NCBI GenBank assembly: GCA_016927185.1 | Contig: JAFGND010000006.1 | Coordinates: 36,675 to 100,674, forward strand | Origin: Candidatus Coatesiibacteriota bacterium | Lineage (GTDB): Bacteria; JAFGND01 | Reading direction: 5' to 3' | DNA length: 64,000 nt | In this document: piece by piece, positions 1-9,307 of the stretch | How the letters are laid out: each line of letters opens with the position of its first letter | Numbering within the stretch: position 1 is the stretch's first letter | Notes under the pieces: model-generated | Told to the model about the DNA's origin: nothing | Seen by the model: only the letters and a program-made list of their open reading frames with translations | Database searches by the model: none | Position numbers and translations under genes: made by a program

Positions 1-6
1 TTACTG

Positions 7-1197
7 CTACTCGTCAGTATCATTTGTTTTCCTTCTGTTTCTCTTTGGTTCATCTTCATCTGATTCTTCATCAGCAGAACTAGTAATGTTTCCCAGACAA
101 TTAATCCTGTTTGAGAAACTATCCAGGAAATAAAGTCTCTCATTATTTCCCAATGCCATCTGAACAGGATATACTTTTGCCTTCAAATTAAGCTCACCAT
201 GAATTCCGCCTTCTATGAATCTGTATATAACTATAGAATAATCCTGTTGAGAAGCTTTTCTTCCAGCCAGGTAAATATAACCATCCTGGGAGCTAATCAA
301 ATCAGTAGCTCCATCAAAAGGAGTCTTCACTTTCCAGGCGATTTCTCCACCCTCTATCTCGAAAGCATAGAGTACAGTATTTGCATAGACAACAAGCAAT
401 CTTTCACTCCATAATGTTGCAAGTGTAATGTCAGGGAGTTCCTTTTTCCATAGCACTTGTCCGCCCACAGTCAAATAATAAATATTCTTGTTTGTTATAA
501 GAACAACTCCTATGTCTTCATTTAAAATCGGATATCCTGTTCCTCCACTTTCACTTGTCTCGAATTTCCATCTTATTCCTGAGCCTTGTGGTGTCAGTGA
601 AACAAGACTCCTGTTTGTAAGTCTTCCATATAAAAATCCCTGTGGTGAACATGACCAGTATGATGTCGGCAATTCAGGAAGCTTTATCTCACTTGTTACT
701 GTACCTGCTGAAGAAAGCCAGAACATCATACCTGCAGATGAACCACATACTATTCTACCATTATCCAGATTCATGAAAAAGGAAGGTGGAAGAGGAAGAT
801 TGCTTTTAATCCTTCTTGTGCCAGCATTTGTAAAACCGTATATCCCGCCAAGCTCCGTTATGATATAAGTAAAGCTATTAGAAGACAGAAAGGGACCTAA
901 TCCAAGAGGTGATTCCAAAGGTCTTGTCCATCTTTGTTTGCCATAGGCATCAAGTTTTGCCAAATAACCTTTGCTTTCATTCATATGATAAGATGGAACA
1001 AAAACCTCATCATAATCGTTCACATTAAGGAAAAAACCTCCATAACTCCTGTTCATCTTGAATGACCAGATGAAATCCAGTATTGATGGACCTCTTCCAT
1101 TTGCGCATGCAGTTCTGGCTATATTACCTCTAGGTCCACTCCATTCTGCCCATATGAAGGCTGAGGTAACAAATAATAATATTATAAGCCTTCTCAT
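7..1197 (-). CDS. Secreted PQQ-like beta-propeller protein
   Basis: 396 aa. Residues 1-17 form a Sec signal peptide (MRR, a hydrophobic run, cut near AEW). The mature part has repeats typical of PQQ/WD40-like propellers: short strands ending in W, with phrases such as KQRWTRPL, QVLWKKEL and EIAWKVKT that resemble the W-docking motif of quinoprotein-like repeats. The last 20 residues are highly charged (acidic, then RNRRK). The start codon lies 1 bp after the stop of the HEAT/TPR gene (TGATATG), so the two are probably translationally coupled. Function unknown; a periplasmic or surface binding scaffold is an inference. No catalytic motif seen. Confidence 0.7.
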   Translation of the reverse strand: MRRLIILLFVTSAFIWAEWSGPRGNIARTACANGRGPSILDFIWSFKMNRSYGGFFLNVNDYDEVFVPSYHMNESKGYLAKLDAYGKQRWTRPLESPLGLGPFLSSNSFTYIITELGGIYGFTNAGTRRIKSNLPLPPSFFMNLDNGRIVCGSSAGMMFWLSSAGTVTSEIKLPELPTSYWSCSPQGFLYGRLTNRSLVSLTPQGSGIRWKFETSESGGTGYPILNEDIGVVLITNKNIYYLTVGGQVLWKKELPDITLATLWSERLLVVYANTVLYAFEIEGGEIAWKVKTPFDGATDLISSQDGYIYLAGRKASQQDYSIVIYRFIEGGIHGELNLKAKVYPVQMALGNNERLYFLDSFSNRINCLGNITSSADEESDEDEPKRNRRKTNDTDE

Positions 1198-1198
1198 A

Positions 1199-2236
1199 TC
1201 AGCTCTTGCTTAGCTCTTCAACTCTGTTTTTGTAATCTTTATCATCCGGTTCCCTTCTGTAAGCTTCTTTTGCAAATTCTAATGCTTTCTCCTTATTACC
1301 ATGTTCCTCATATAGATATGATAATTTATAGCAAATTGCTCCATCTACTCCTGAGATTGTAGCTGCTTTTTCCATATGATAAATAGCTTCTTCCTTGTTT
1401 CCTATACCCAAAGATTTTTCAGCATCTTCCAGTCTTTCCTGGACTTTTCTTGCAACCTCCAGATCTTCCTTGCTTGGTTGATAGGTTCCAAGACTGTCTT
1501 CTATTGCGGGTGGATGATGCCTGGCTAAAAGGATTTTAAGCTCTTTTGCTGGCATTCTTGATGCTCTCTTTACATTAAGCAGATTTACCCTTGCCAGAGC
1601 TGCTTCCTTCATGGCATTCTCTGCCTCCTCAGTACCAAGAACTTTGAAATAATCTTCTACAGTTACCCTTATATCAACCTCTTTATCATTAAGTAAGGGA
1701 GCAAGAATTGAAACTGCTTCTTCAGGCATCATTTCTTTTATTGCATTTACAGCAGCGAGTTTGACTTCCTTGCTTGGGTCATTCAACTTTTGCTTGACAG
1801 GCTCGAAAGTTTTCTTGTCCTTGAATTTTGCAAGGGTTGAAACAACGAATTCCCTTATAAGAGGATCTTCACTATCAATCTGTCTCAGAAGAGGCATTAT
1901 GGAAGCTGTTCCAATTAACCATAAAGTGTTACTTATCTCTCCCAGCAGATCTATTCTTGCTTCTTGAATTGCTCCTTGAACTAATTCAAGCAATCTAGGA
2001 ATGCACTTGGAATTCTGCAACCAGCCTAATGCTTCAACTGCTGTTTGAACAACCCCGGCATTTGGATCATCAAGTGCCATTATGAGATGATCCACAACCT
2101 CTGGTGAATTCATTTCCCCCAGTTTCTTGATGGCAACTTTTCTTATCATTGCATCTTCTGATTGTAAGTCTTTCAAGGCATTATGAAGTTCATCCATCCC
2201 CAATGATTTTTTCAGATTATCCCAAAACGCTACCAT
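1199..2236 (-). CDS. HEAT-repeat and TPR protein
   Basis: 345 aa, no signal peptide, so likely cytoplasmic. Residues about 10-215 are HEAT/PBS-lyase-like helical repeats (AVEALGWLQN, AVNAIKEM and similar). Residues about 255-340 carry TPR-like helices, including YKLSYLYEEHGNKEKALEFA. The ATG is preceded by GAGGTG about 5 nt upstream. First gene of a two-gene minus-strand operon with the propeller protein. Such proteins are scaffolds; the partner is not evident from context. Confidence 0.75.
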   Translation of the reverse strand: MVAFWDNLKKSLGMDELHNALKDLQSEDAMIRKVAIKKLGEMNSPEVVDHLIMALDDPNAGVVQTAVEALGWLQNSKCIPRLLELVQGAIQEARIDLLGEISNTLWLIGTASIMPLLRQIDSEDPLIREFVVSTLAKFKDKKTFEPVKQKLNDPSKEVKLAAVNAIKEMMPEEAVSILAPLLNDKEVDIRVTVEDYFKVLGTEEAENAMKEAALARVNLLNVKRASRMPAKELKILLARHHPPAIEDSLGTYQPSKEDLEVARKVQERLEDAEKSLGIGNKEEAIYHMEKAATISGVDGAICYKLSYLYEEHGNKEKALEFAKEAYRREPDDKDYKNRVEELSKS

Positions 2237-2337
2237 GCTGCACCTCGCTATTCTAATATCAACTTTTGAAAAAAGCTTTATTTAGCATAAAAATATGTCA
2301 AGTCTTTATGGCTAAATATTGTATTAACTTGTTTTCA

Positions 2338-2760
2338 TTAATACTGCTTCCTGAAATCTTCTTTGCTGAAGGTAGTGGATTTCCTTTTTATCCAGTAAGT
2401 ATTATCTTCATTCTTGAAACTAAGAGTATTCTTTCCAAATAATCTTAGCAGCAAACCAAATGGAGTAAATACTAGATAATATAATAATCCTAGTATTATT
2501 CTTGCATTTAGCCATCCTAATGCATGAGCAAATTTCATCCAGTAGTAAAAAGGTTTTTGAAGTATTTTTGGAACAATCATTCCAATAATGAATACAGCTG
2601 CTCCAAAGCTGAAAAGGATAATGCTATATATATTTAAATCCCATGATGAAAGATACATTTTTAGTATACCGAACATAACTGTAATCACAAGTAATCCTGA
2701 TACCCAGACTCTTATATCCTTCTCTCTGTATTGTGATTTCTTGGAACGTTTGTTAATCAA
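2338..2760 (-). CDS. SxtJ-like small membrane protein
   Basis: 140 aa with two hydrophobic segments near residues 18-60 and a third near 88-106, then a short cytoplasmic tail. The pattern of a W/LGWLNARIILGLLYYL-like helix, TPFGL, an aromatic YWIKR and a C-terminal F-x-KQY matches the SxtJ family found beside NodU-type carbamoyltransferases. Translation starts at a TTG (2758-2760) with AAAGGA 6 nt upstream, and the gene overlaps the end of the carbamoyltransferase gene by 8 bp, so the two are coupled. Its biochemical role is unknown in the family; by context it helps a carbamoylation step at the membrane. Confidence 0.65.
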   Translation of the reverse strand: MINKRSKKSQYREKDIRVWVSGLLVITVMFGILKMYLSSWDLNIYSIILFSFGAAVFIIGMIVPKILQKPFYYWMKFAHALGWLNARIILGLLYYLVFTPFGLLLRLFGKNTLSFKNEDNTYWIKRKSTTFSKEDFRKQY

Positions 2761-4573
2761 GCTTTATCCTTTCTCTCCAGTCAAATTCCTCTTTAAATAC
2801 TGGTTGTTGTGTCTTGTCAAGCAGGAAATTCTCCATAACAAGATAATCCATTTCTGTTCTCATGAAGCAGGTATATGCATCTTTCGGACTATGGACTATC
2901 GGCTCTCCTCTTACATTAAATGAAGTATTGATAATGACTGCGCATCCTGTTTTATCCTTGAAACTGTTTATCAAGTCATAATAAAATGGATTCGTTTTTC
3001 TGGAAACACTTTGTATTCTCGCAGAATAATCAACATGAGTTATGGCAGGAATACTGGATCTCGGGACATTAAGTTTGTCTATTCCGAAAAGTTTCTTTTC
3101 CTTTTCTGTCATTTCCACTCTGAGATTTTCATTAACAAAAGCTACCAGAAGCATATAAGGACTTGGTCTGTCTATTTCGAAATAATCCCCAATATATTCT
3201 TCAAGAACAGATGGGGCAAAAGGTCTGAAGGATTCCCTGAATTTTATTTTCAAATTCAGGACTTTCTGCATTTGCCTGGATCTTGCATCACCAATAATGG
3301 ATCTGGATCCCAGAGCTCTTGGCCCGAACTCCATTCTTCCCTGAAAGAAACCTATTACTTTCTCATTTCCAAGTAAGTCCGCAACTTTTTCAATTATCTC
3401 ATCCCTTGTAAACTTCCTGTATGGGTATTTGTTTTCTTTCAACCATGTTTCTATTTCATCATCTGAGAAGGCTGGGCCGAGAAAACTACCCATCTGCATA
3501 TCTTCTTCAATAGAAGCTTTTCTGGGATTATCAAGATATTCATACCACACTGCAAGAGCAGCTCCAAGAGCTCCTCCAGCATCTCCAGCTGCAGGTTGTA
3601 TCCACAAATCCTTGAAAATCCTTTCTCGTAATATCACTCCATTACCTACGCAATTGAGTGCCACTCCGCCTGCCAAAACAAGATAATCCATTGAGGTTTC
3701 CTTCTTGATATATCTTGCCATGTTAAGCATTATGATTTCAGTGACATCCTGTATGCTTCTTGCCAGATCCATGTCTTTCTGAGTAACTGGAGACTCGCTT
3801 TTTCTGGGTTTCCCTTCAAAAAGCTCGTTGAATGCATTATTAGTCATTGTCAAGCCCACTGGATAATTAAAATACTTCAGGTTTAAGCTTATTGAACCAT
3901 CTTCTTTAATGTCTACGAGCTCTTTCAGGATCAAATCAACATACTTAGGTTCACCATATGGTGCCAGCCCCATAAGTTTGTATTCACCTGAATTAACCTT
4001 GAAACCAGTGAAATAGGTAAATGCAGAATATAAAAGTCCCACACTATGAGGAAATCTGAGTTCCTTAATCAAAGTGATTTTATTATCCTTGCCATAGCCA
4101 TACGAAGAAGTTGCCCATTCCCCCACTCCATCAATTGTCAATATGGCTGCTTCCTGAAATGGTGATGGGTAAAACGCAGAAGCTGCATGAGATTGATGAT
4201 GCTCAGTAAACAAGATTTCTCCCTCAAATCCTTCTAAAACTTCAGCAATTTCAGCTTTTGTCCATAGCTTTTCCCTCAACCAGAGAGGAACTGAATGATA
4301 GAATGAAGAAATTCCTTTTGGTGCAAAAGCAAGATATGTCTGAAGAATTCTTTCAAATTTTAGCAGAGGTTTGTCATAAAAGACTACAATATCTAGATTT
4401 GCTGGAGAAATATTAGCTTCTTTCAGGCAATATTCAACAGCATTAAAAGGGAATTCTGAATCATGCTTGATTCTAGTGAATCTCTCTTCCTGGGCAGCTG
4501 CAATAATATTTCCGTCTCTGATTAATGCAGCGGCAGAATCGTGATAAAACGCAGATATACCTAAAATATTCAT
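2753..4573 (-). CDS. Carbamoyltransferase, NodU/CmcH family
   Basis: I place the start at 4573, giving 606 aa beginning MNILGISAFYHDSAAAL. AAGG lies about 6 nt before this ATG, and the family starts exactly here; an in-frame ATG at 4633 would add 20 unmatched residues. The N-terminal half is the ASKHA-fold domain (GISAFYHDSA, AAQEERFTR, HHQSHAASAFYPSPF, DGVGEW, LAGGVALNCVGNG). The C-terminal half is the carbamoyl-transfer domain (FGPRALGSRSI, INTSFNVRGEPIVHSP). The enzyme makes carbamoyl-adenylate and transfers the carbamoyl group to a sugar or other hydroxyl. Its acceptor here is unknown; nearby glycan genes suggest a surface sugar (inference). Confidence 0.92.
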   Translation of the reverse strand: MNILGISAFYHDSAAALIRDGNIIAAAQEERFTRIKHDSEFPFNAVEYCLKEANISPANLDIVVFYDKPLLKFERILQTYLAFAPKGISSFYHSVPLWLREKLWTKAEIAEVLEGFEGEILFTEHHQSHAASAFYPSPFQEAAILTIDGVGEWATSSYGYGKDNKITLIKELRFPHSVGLLYSAFTYFTGFKVNSGEYKLMGLAPYGEPKYVDLILKELVDIKEDGSISLNLKYFNYPVGLTMTNNAFNELFEGKPRKSESPVTQKDMDLARSIQDVTEIIMLNMARYIKKETSMDYLVLAGGVALNCVGNGVILRERIFKDLWIQPAAGDAGGALGAALAVWYEYLDNPRKASIEEDMQMGSFLGPAFSDDEIETWLKENKYPYRKFTRDEIIEKVADLLGNEKVIGFFQGRMEFGPRALGSRSIIGDARSRQMQKVLNLKIKFRESFRPFAPSVLEEYIGDYFEIDRPSPYMLLVAFVNENLRVEMTEKEKKLFGIDKLNVPRSSIPAITHVDYSARIQSVSRKTNPFYYDLINSFKDKTGCAVIINTSFNVRGEPIVHSPKDAYTCFMRTEMDYLVMENFLLDKTQQPVFKEEFDWRERIKLD

Positions 4574-4728
4574 ATTTGCCTTAAAGTACTTTAAACGAAA
4601 CCTTGTCAAGGCTTTCTTATCCATATTTTGCATAAAGAACCCATAACTATTATTATTGTAGAAATATAAACAAGAAGAAATCGAAGGTTTTTAATGATTA
4701 TTGAATTTTCCCTTGATTAAGGTTGCAC

Positions 4729-4756
4729 TTGACCAATTTTTGCTTCTTTATAAAAC
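4729..4756 (+). promoter_or_regulatory. Putative sigma70-type promoter for alaS
   Basis: TTGACC at 4729-4734 and TAAAAC at 4751-4756, separated by 16 bp, end 23 bp before the alaS start. The -35 is 5/6 and the -10 is 4/6 of consensus. Found by eye only. Confidence 0.4.
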
Positions 4757-4779
4757 GGACAAAAAAGAATTAGGTTAGA

Positions 4780-6558
4780 ATGTTAGCTAATGAACTAAGG
4801 GAAAAATATTTATCCTTTTTTAAACTGAAGGATCATGTTATTATTCAATCTGCCTCTTTGATTCCAGAAAATGATCCCAGCGTTCTTTTCACGACAGCAG
4901 GAATGCATCCTTTGGTACCATTTCTTTTAGGTGAAAAGCATCCAGCTGGGAAAAGAATTACAAGCTGCCAGAAATGCATAAGAACCGGTGATATTGCTGA
5001 TGTAGGTGACTTGATGCATGGGACTTTCTTTGAAATGCTTGGCAACTGGTCATTAGGAGATTATTTCAAGAAAGAGTCTATAGCATTGTCTTATGAATTC
5101 CTCACTTCATCCAACTGGCTTGATATAGATATTAACAGAATAAGTATCACAGTATTTGCAGGAGATGCAGATGCACCCAGGGATGAAACCTCGGCAAATC
5201 TCTGGAAAAAGCTGGGAATCCCTGAAAACAGGATATACTATTATCCCAAAAAAGATAACTGGTGGGGACCTCCTGGAGAAACCGGACCATGTGGACCTGA
5301 CACAGAAATATTCTTTGATGCCGGACTTCCTGAATGCTCTTCGGAATGCAGACCAGGCTGTTCTTGCGGAAAATACTTCGAGATATGGAATAATGTTTTT
5401 ATGGAGTACAAGAAGACAAGTACTGGCAAATATGAACCATTGCTTCAGAAAAATGTTGATACAGGAATGGGAGTGGAGAGAACAATTGCAATGCTTCAGG
5501 GAAAACGGAGCATATATGATACAGAACTATTCCTGCCAGTAATAGGGAAGATCTCAGAATTATCAAATAAGTCTTACTCAGATTATATTAAACCTATGCG
5601 TATAGTAGCTGATCATTTGAAAGCTGCTACTTTCATAATGGGTGATCCTCTTGGAGTTGCTCCATCTAATCTGGATCAGGGCTATGTTCTGAGACGACTT
5701 ATAAGAATATCTGTAAGACAAGCCAGAAATCTGAATTTGTGTCATGATAATCTGATTTCAATATCAAGGACAATAGCTGGAATATACGGTGATGTCTATC
5801 CTGAACTCATGAATAACTGGAATTTCATCGAGAAGAATCTGACTGAAGAAAGCATCCAGTTCGAACTTACTCTTGAAAAAGGTTTGAAGGAATTCGAGAA
5901 GATAATCAGCAATCCTGAATCAATATGTGATGGCATATTAAGTGGTCAGCTGGTTTTCAAGCTTCATGATACATTCGGTTTTCCTCCAGAGCTTACTACT
6001 GAACTTGCAGCTGAAAAAGGAATAAAAACTGATATAGAGGGATACAGAGAAGCTTTCAGGAAACATCAGGAAATCTCTAGATCAGGTTCAGACATACGTT
6101 TCAAGGGAGGCTTGGCTGATTGTGAAGAAAACACGATAAAACTCCATACTGTAACACATTTACTTCACAAGGCATTAAGAATAGTTCTTGGAAATCATGT
6201 TATGCAGAAAGGCAGTAACATCACACCGCAAAGGCTCAGATTCGATTTCTCACATCCTGATAAACTTACTGATGACCAGATAAGGAAAGTGGAAGAAATA
6301 ATAAACAAGCAGATAGAACGAAATATGGATATAGAGATAAGTGAGATGACTGTTGAAGAAGCCAAGAATAAAGGTGCCATAGGATTGTTCGAGGGAAAAT
6401 ATGGTGAAAAGGTCAAGGTCTATAAAATAGGAGACTTCTCCATAGAAATATGTGGTGGACCTCATGTAATGAACACAGGAAAACTTGGTAAATTTAAGAT
6501 AATAAAAGAAGAGAGTTCATCAAAAGGTGTAAGAAGGATAAAAGCAATTCTAGAATAA
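4780..6558 (+). CDS. alaS: Alanyl-tRNA synthetase, short form
   Basis: 592 aa against about 870 for the usual bacterial enzyme. It charges tRNA-Ala with alanine. The class II catalytic core is at the N-terminus (VLFTTAGMHPLVPFLLG; CQKCIRTGDI; GTFFEMLGNWSLGDYFK), followed by the tRNA-recognition helices. The editing domain is present, with its zinc ligands H456/H460 (HTVTH) and C558/H562 (CGGPH), so mischarged Ser/Gly-tRNA can probably be cleared. The C-terminal C-Ala/DHHA1 oligomerisation region is absent. The ORF ends cleanly and the next gene has its own ribosome site, so this is a compact form, as known from spirochaetes, and not a frameshift. Start: ATG with AGG upstream. Confidence 0.93.
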   Translation: MLANELREKYLSFFKLKDHVIIQSASLIPENDPSVLFTTAGMHPLVPFLLGEKHPAGKRITSCQKCIRTGDIADVGDLMHGTFFEMLGNWSLGDYFKKESIALSYEFLTSSNWLDIDINRISITVFAGDADAPRDETSANLWKKLGIPENRIYYYPKKDNWWGPPGETGPCGPDTEIFFDAGLPECSSECRPGCSCGKYFEIWNNVFMEYKKTSTGKYEPLLQKNVDTGMGVERTIAMLQGKRSIYDTELFLPVIGKISELSNKSYSDYIKPMRIVADHLKAATFIMGDPLGVAPSNLDQGYVLRRLIRISVRQARNLNLCHDNLISISRTIAGIYGDVYPELMNNWNFIEKNLTEESIQFELTLEKGLKEFEKIISNPESICDGILSGQLVFKLHDTFGFPPELTTELAAEKGIKTDIEGYREAFRKHQEISRSGSDIRFKGGLADCEENTIKLHTVTHLLHKALRIVLGNHVMQKGSNITPQRLRFDFSHPDKLTDDQIRKVEEIINKQIERNMDIEISEMTVEEAKNKGAIGLFEGKYGEKVKVYKIGDFSIEICGGPHVMNTGKLGKFKIIKEESSSKGVRRIKAILE

Positions 6559-6569
6559 AGAGGTAATCT

Positions 6570-7298
6570 ATGAAAAAAACAAATATACTTATAGTCGAAG
6601 ATGATAATAATGTTGCAAACCTTGAAAAGATAGTTCTTTCAGATGCCGGCTATAATGTTTCAATTGCTGAAAATCCTGAGAAGATGTGGTCTATACTTAA
6701 GGAAGAAGAAATAAGCCTTATCTTCATGGATTACAAAATCCCTGAATCAGATATAATGGAATTACTTTCTATACTTGTATATACTTATCCGGGAATTCCG
6801 ATTGTAATGATTACAGGATATGGCGAAGAGTCAACAGTGATTGAAGCTTTCAAGAGAGGTGTAAAAGATTATATTGTAAAGGACTATAAAGCCGATTATC
6901 TTCTTCAATTGCCTAAAGTGGCTAGTGAATTATTGCAGAAAACTGAAGATGCAAAACATGATATTCTTAAAGCCAGGAATTGTGTTATCTTCAAGACAAT
7001 AATGGATAGATGTGATATGTCTTTAGTTGTTTCGAATGAAAATCTGGAAGTACTATGGTATAACAAGAAATGCGAGGAAACTCCCAAACTGAAAAAAATA
7101 AAGAACAGCAAATCACTAGTCAGTATTCTTAACCTTGAAGAAAACATCATTAATAATGACAAAAGCGAGATTGTATCAAAAATCGAAGATAACTTAAGTG
7201 ACAAAATTAGCTGGAAGATTTTCTGGATTGATAATGAAGACAGTAAGATTATAAAAAAATCCTTGCTTATCATAATGGGAATGAAAAAACTAAAATAG
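6570..7298 (+). CDS. Response regulator-like protein, receiver plus unknown C-terminal region
   Basis: 242 aa. Residues 5-120 are a receiver domain with acidic E10-D11-D12, phospho-acceptor D54 (IFMDYKIP), a Thr in VMITGYG and a Lys in DYIVKDYK, so all key residues for phosphorylation are present. Residues about 125-242 are not a DNA-binding helix-turn-helix; the stretch SLVVSNENLEVLWYNKKCEE looks PAS-like. No kinase is adjacent. The gene follows alaS by 11 bp with an AGAGGT ribosome site, so they are probably co-transcribed. Output is unknown. Confidence 0.75.
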   Translation: MKKTNILIVEDDNNVANLEKIVLSDAGYNVSIAENPEKMWSILKEEEISLIFMDYKIPESDIMELLSILVYTYPGIPIVMITGYGEESTVIEAFKRGVKDYIVKDYKADYLLQLPKVASELLQKTEDAKHDILKARNCVIFKTIMDRCDMSLVVSNENLEVLWYNKKCEETPKLKKIKNSKSLVSILNLEENIINNDKSEIVSKIEDNLSDKISWKIFWIDNEDSKIIKKSLLIIMGMKKLK

Positions 7299-7302
7299 CA
7301 TG

Positions 7303-7324
7303 CTATCTTGTTGCTTCAAGATAG
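7303..7324. terminator. Short hairpin at the holB/receiver convergence
   Basis: CTATCTTG (7303-7310) and CAAGATAG (7317-7324) pair perfectly around a 6-nt loop, 5 bp past the receiver stop and overlapping the end of holB. There is no good T-run on the + side, so termination is only possible. Confidence 0.25.
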
Positions 7325-8454
7325 TCTTTCAATTTAGCTTGTGAGAAAAAATTCTTGAGTCTGGATGCATTACTTAGAAATATGCTGCTCCAGAATGGAT
7401 GAGGAGCAAGAGGGATCTGAGTGAAGTAATTGAATCTTGAATTCAATTCATATAATAAGTCTGATAAATCCTTGTAATCTGCCGGTTTCAATTGCATATA
7501 TACAGATCTCAAGTCTATATTCAGGCAATTATCGAAATCTGAAATAGATACTTTTATTATGTCATTAAGAAGGAAGGTTAACAGCGAAACTGCAGTATAT
7601 GACCTGTTGTCTTCCTCTTTGTAAAAACTCTGCATTGGAGCAAATTCCTCCATGACAGTCCAGAAATAAGAAATATTGTTTGAAACCAATCCATAAATAA
7701 TTTTTAACAACAACCTTCTCATTTTTATAAGCTCATCATATGAAGCTGAAATAGCTTTACCGAAGGATCCCTGAGAATAAACGGACAGGAATCTTGCAAC
7801 CTCATTATCGAAGCCTTTAGTAATAAGGCTTTCTATCAATTCCTGTTTGCCTATTGGATTTAATCCTATGATTACGGATCTGCTTTTTATAGTAGAAATT
7901 ATCTTTTCTGGATAACTGGAAGTCATGAGGAAAAATGTTTCTCCTGGAGGTTCTTCAAGAGTTTTCAAGAAAGCATTTGAAGATTCTTCATTCATCCTGT
8001 GCACATCTATCAACAAGACAACCTTCACGGATGCTTCAAAAGGTTTGGCATCAAGCTTTGTTTGCAGGTTTTTTATCTGGGTTAGAGAAATCTCGCTTTT
8101 GGGAAATGGATGATGGCTTGAATTCTCAATCAAGAATTCCTTGAAAAAGGTGTTTTCGGTTTTCTTCTTGAATTTATCAGATTGTCCACTTGCTGGAAAA
8201 ACTAGATGAAAATCAGGATAATCAAACCTGCCAATTCTTGAGGAAACATTGTATTTAAAATAATCATCAGGATTGCTTCTGTAAAATATTGCTTCTGCAA
8301 TTATCCTTGCAAAGCTGGTTTTACCTATGCCTTGCTTTCCAACTAACAGACATGTCTGGGGAAACTTGTTTGAAAGCAATTGGTGTAATGTAATTTTCTT
8401 TTGTTTGTCGTGTCCATATATCTTCTTGAACATGTTTTTCAAAATATCTTGCAT
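7303..8454 (-). CDS. holB: DNA polymerase III delta-prime subunit
   Basis: 383 aa AAA+ clamp-loader subunit. Walker A is GKQGIGKT (residues 39-46), the Walker B-like region reads VVLLIDVHRMNEESSNAFL followed by TLEEPP, and sensor-1/arginine-finger-like KSRS follows, all typical of delta-prime/gamma loaders. The four zinc Cys of many gamma/delta-prime proteins are missing, as in other short delta-prime forms. It would help load the sliding clamp at the replication fork. Start ATG with AAGGG 7 nt upstream. It converges with the receiver gene, with 4 bp between the two stops. Confidence 0.85.
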   Translation of the reverse strand: MQDILKNMFKKIYGHDKQKKITLHQLLSNKFPQTCLLVGKQGIGKTSFARIIAEAIFYRSNPDDYFKYNVSSRIGRFDYPDFHLVFPASGQSDKFKKKTENTFFKEFLIENSSHHPFPKSEISLTQIKNLQTKLDAKPFEASVKVVLLIDVHRMNEESSNAFLKTLEEPPGETFFLMTSSYPEKIISTIKSRSVIIGLNPIGKQELIESLITKGFDNEVARFLSVYSQGSFGKAISASYDELIKMRRLLLKIIYGLVSNNISYFWTVMEEFAPMQSFYKEEDNRSYTAVSLLTFLLNDIIKVSISDFDNCLNIDLRSVYMQLKPADYKDLSDLLYELNSRFNYFTQIPLAPHPFWSSIFLSNASRLKNFFSQAKLKDYLEATR

Positions 8455-8528
8455 TTGAAAACCCTTTTTTAAAAATGTGTTTCAACTTCAACTTTGTTGC
8501 AGAAGCTTTGTGTTTATTAGGATAAGTT

Positions 8529-9047
8529 ATGTCAATTGAAAAGAAAGATAGAATAAAAATTCCAGCTGAGATAAAAAGATTAAAAATTGGAGCCTGGCAT
8601 TTTGATAAGAATGATTCAGCAGTATCTACAATAATTGGCTTAGGTTCATGCATCGGATTAGTACTGTTTGATCCTGTCAATAAGTTCGGGCTTTTGTCTC
8701 ACCTTATGCTGCCAAAGAAGCCAACTAATGCTTATTCCGATACTCCTGATTTGAGATATATAAAGGATGCTGTACCATTTTTTGTGGATATCATGGAAAA
8801 AAACAATGCCAGAGAGATAATTGCTAAAGCAGTAGGAGGAGCCACTTTATTCAAGGAACTCCAGATGGAAGGAAGACTCAGTGTTGGAGAAAGAAATATA
8901 ATTGCTCTTCATGAATCTCTTGACTCCCTTAAAATCCCTCTTGTTGCAAAAGATCTGGACAAGGAGCATGGAAGAACTATTTTCTTTTTTCACAACACCG
9001 GGCATATTCTAATAAGATCTTATAAGATGGGAGAAAATTATATATGA
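8529..9047 (+). CDS. cheD: Chemoreceptor glutamine deamidase CheD
   Basis: 172 aa. CheD deamidates glutamines of chemotaxis receptors and binds CheC in some species. The catalytic loop IIGLGSC has Cys41, and His58 follows in SHLMLP; conserved KAVGGATLF and GRTIFF also fit the family. Compared from memory with the Thermotoga protein, the triad Thr falls at an Ile, with a Thr one residue earlier. A 20-residue lysine-rich lead precedes the domain. Start ATG has AGGAT about 5 nt upstream. No other chemotaxis gene occurs in the window. Confidence 0.88.
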   Translation: MSIEKKDRIKIPAEIKRLKIGAWHFDKNDSAVSTIIGLGSCIGLVLFDPVNKFGLLSHLMLPKKPTNAYSDTPDLRYIKDAVPFFVDIMEKNNAREIIAKAVGGATLFKELQMEGRLSVGERNIIALHESLDSLKIPLVAKDLDKEHGRTIFFFHNTGHILIRSYKMGENYI

Positions 9048-9204
9048 AATCAGGTTTTGACAAGCATTCTATATAATGGTTTTGCCATAAGTGAAAAATA
9101 AAAAAATGTATATTGACTTATTTTCAACTAATATTAAAAACGAGTTTACAAAATAATGTTAAGATTGATTAAATAAACAAATAAATCTATAGAAACAGAC
9201 AGAA

Positions 9205-9297
9205 ATGATGAACTATAAAAAACTTGATTCCAAGTTTGAATTGACAAGAATAAGCAGCTTCAAAATGAAGACTACATTCATAATTAAAAAAGGTTAG
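9205..9297 (+). CDS. Possible 30-aa small ORF
   Basis: A short open frame, ATGATG to TAG, rich in Lys (starts MMNYKKLDSK, ends FIIKKG), in the 260-bp gap between cheD and the receiver-like gene. It has no clear ribosome site and no family I recognise. The rest of this gap (9048-9204) is AT-rich and shows nothing else. Confidence 0.15.
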   Translation: MMNYKKLDSKFELTRISSFKMKTTFIIKKG

Positions 9298-9307
9298 GGA
9301 TAAGCCT

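Noticed and set aside
488..868. 126-aa ORF on the + strand opposite the propeller gene
   Set aside because: Antisense shadow of a well-supported gene; no ribosome site or family match.
4780..6558. alaS truncated by a frameshift
   Set aside because: The reading frame ends cleanly after the editing domain and the next gene begins 11 bp later with its own ribosome site; no C-Ala coding sequence is seen in other frames.
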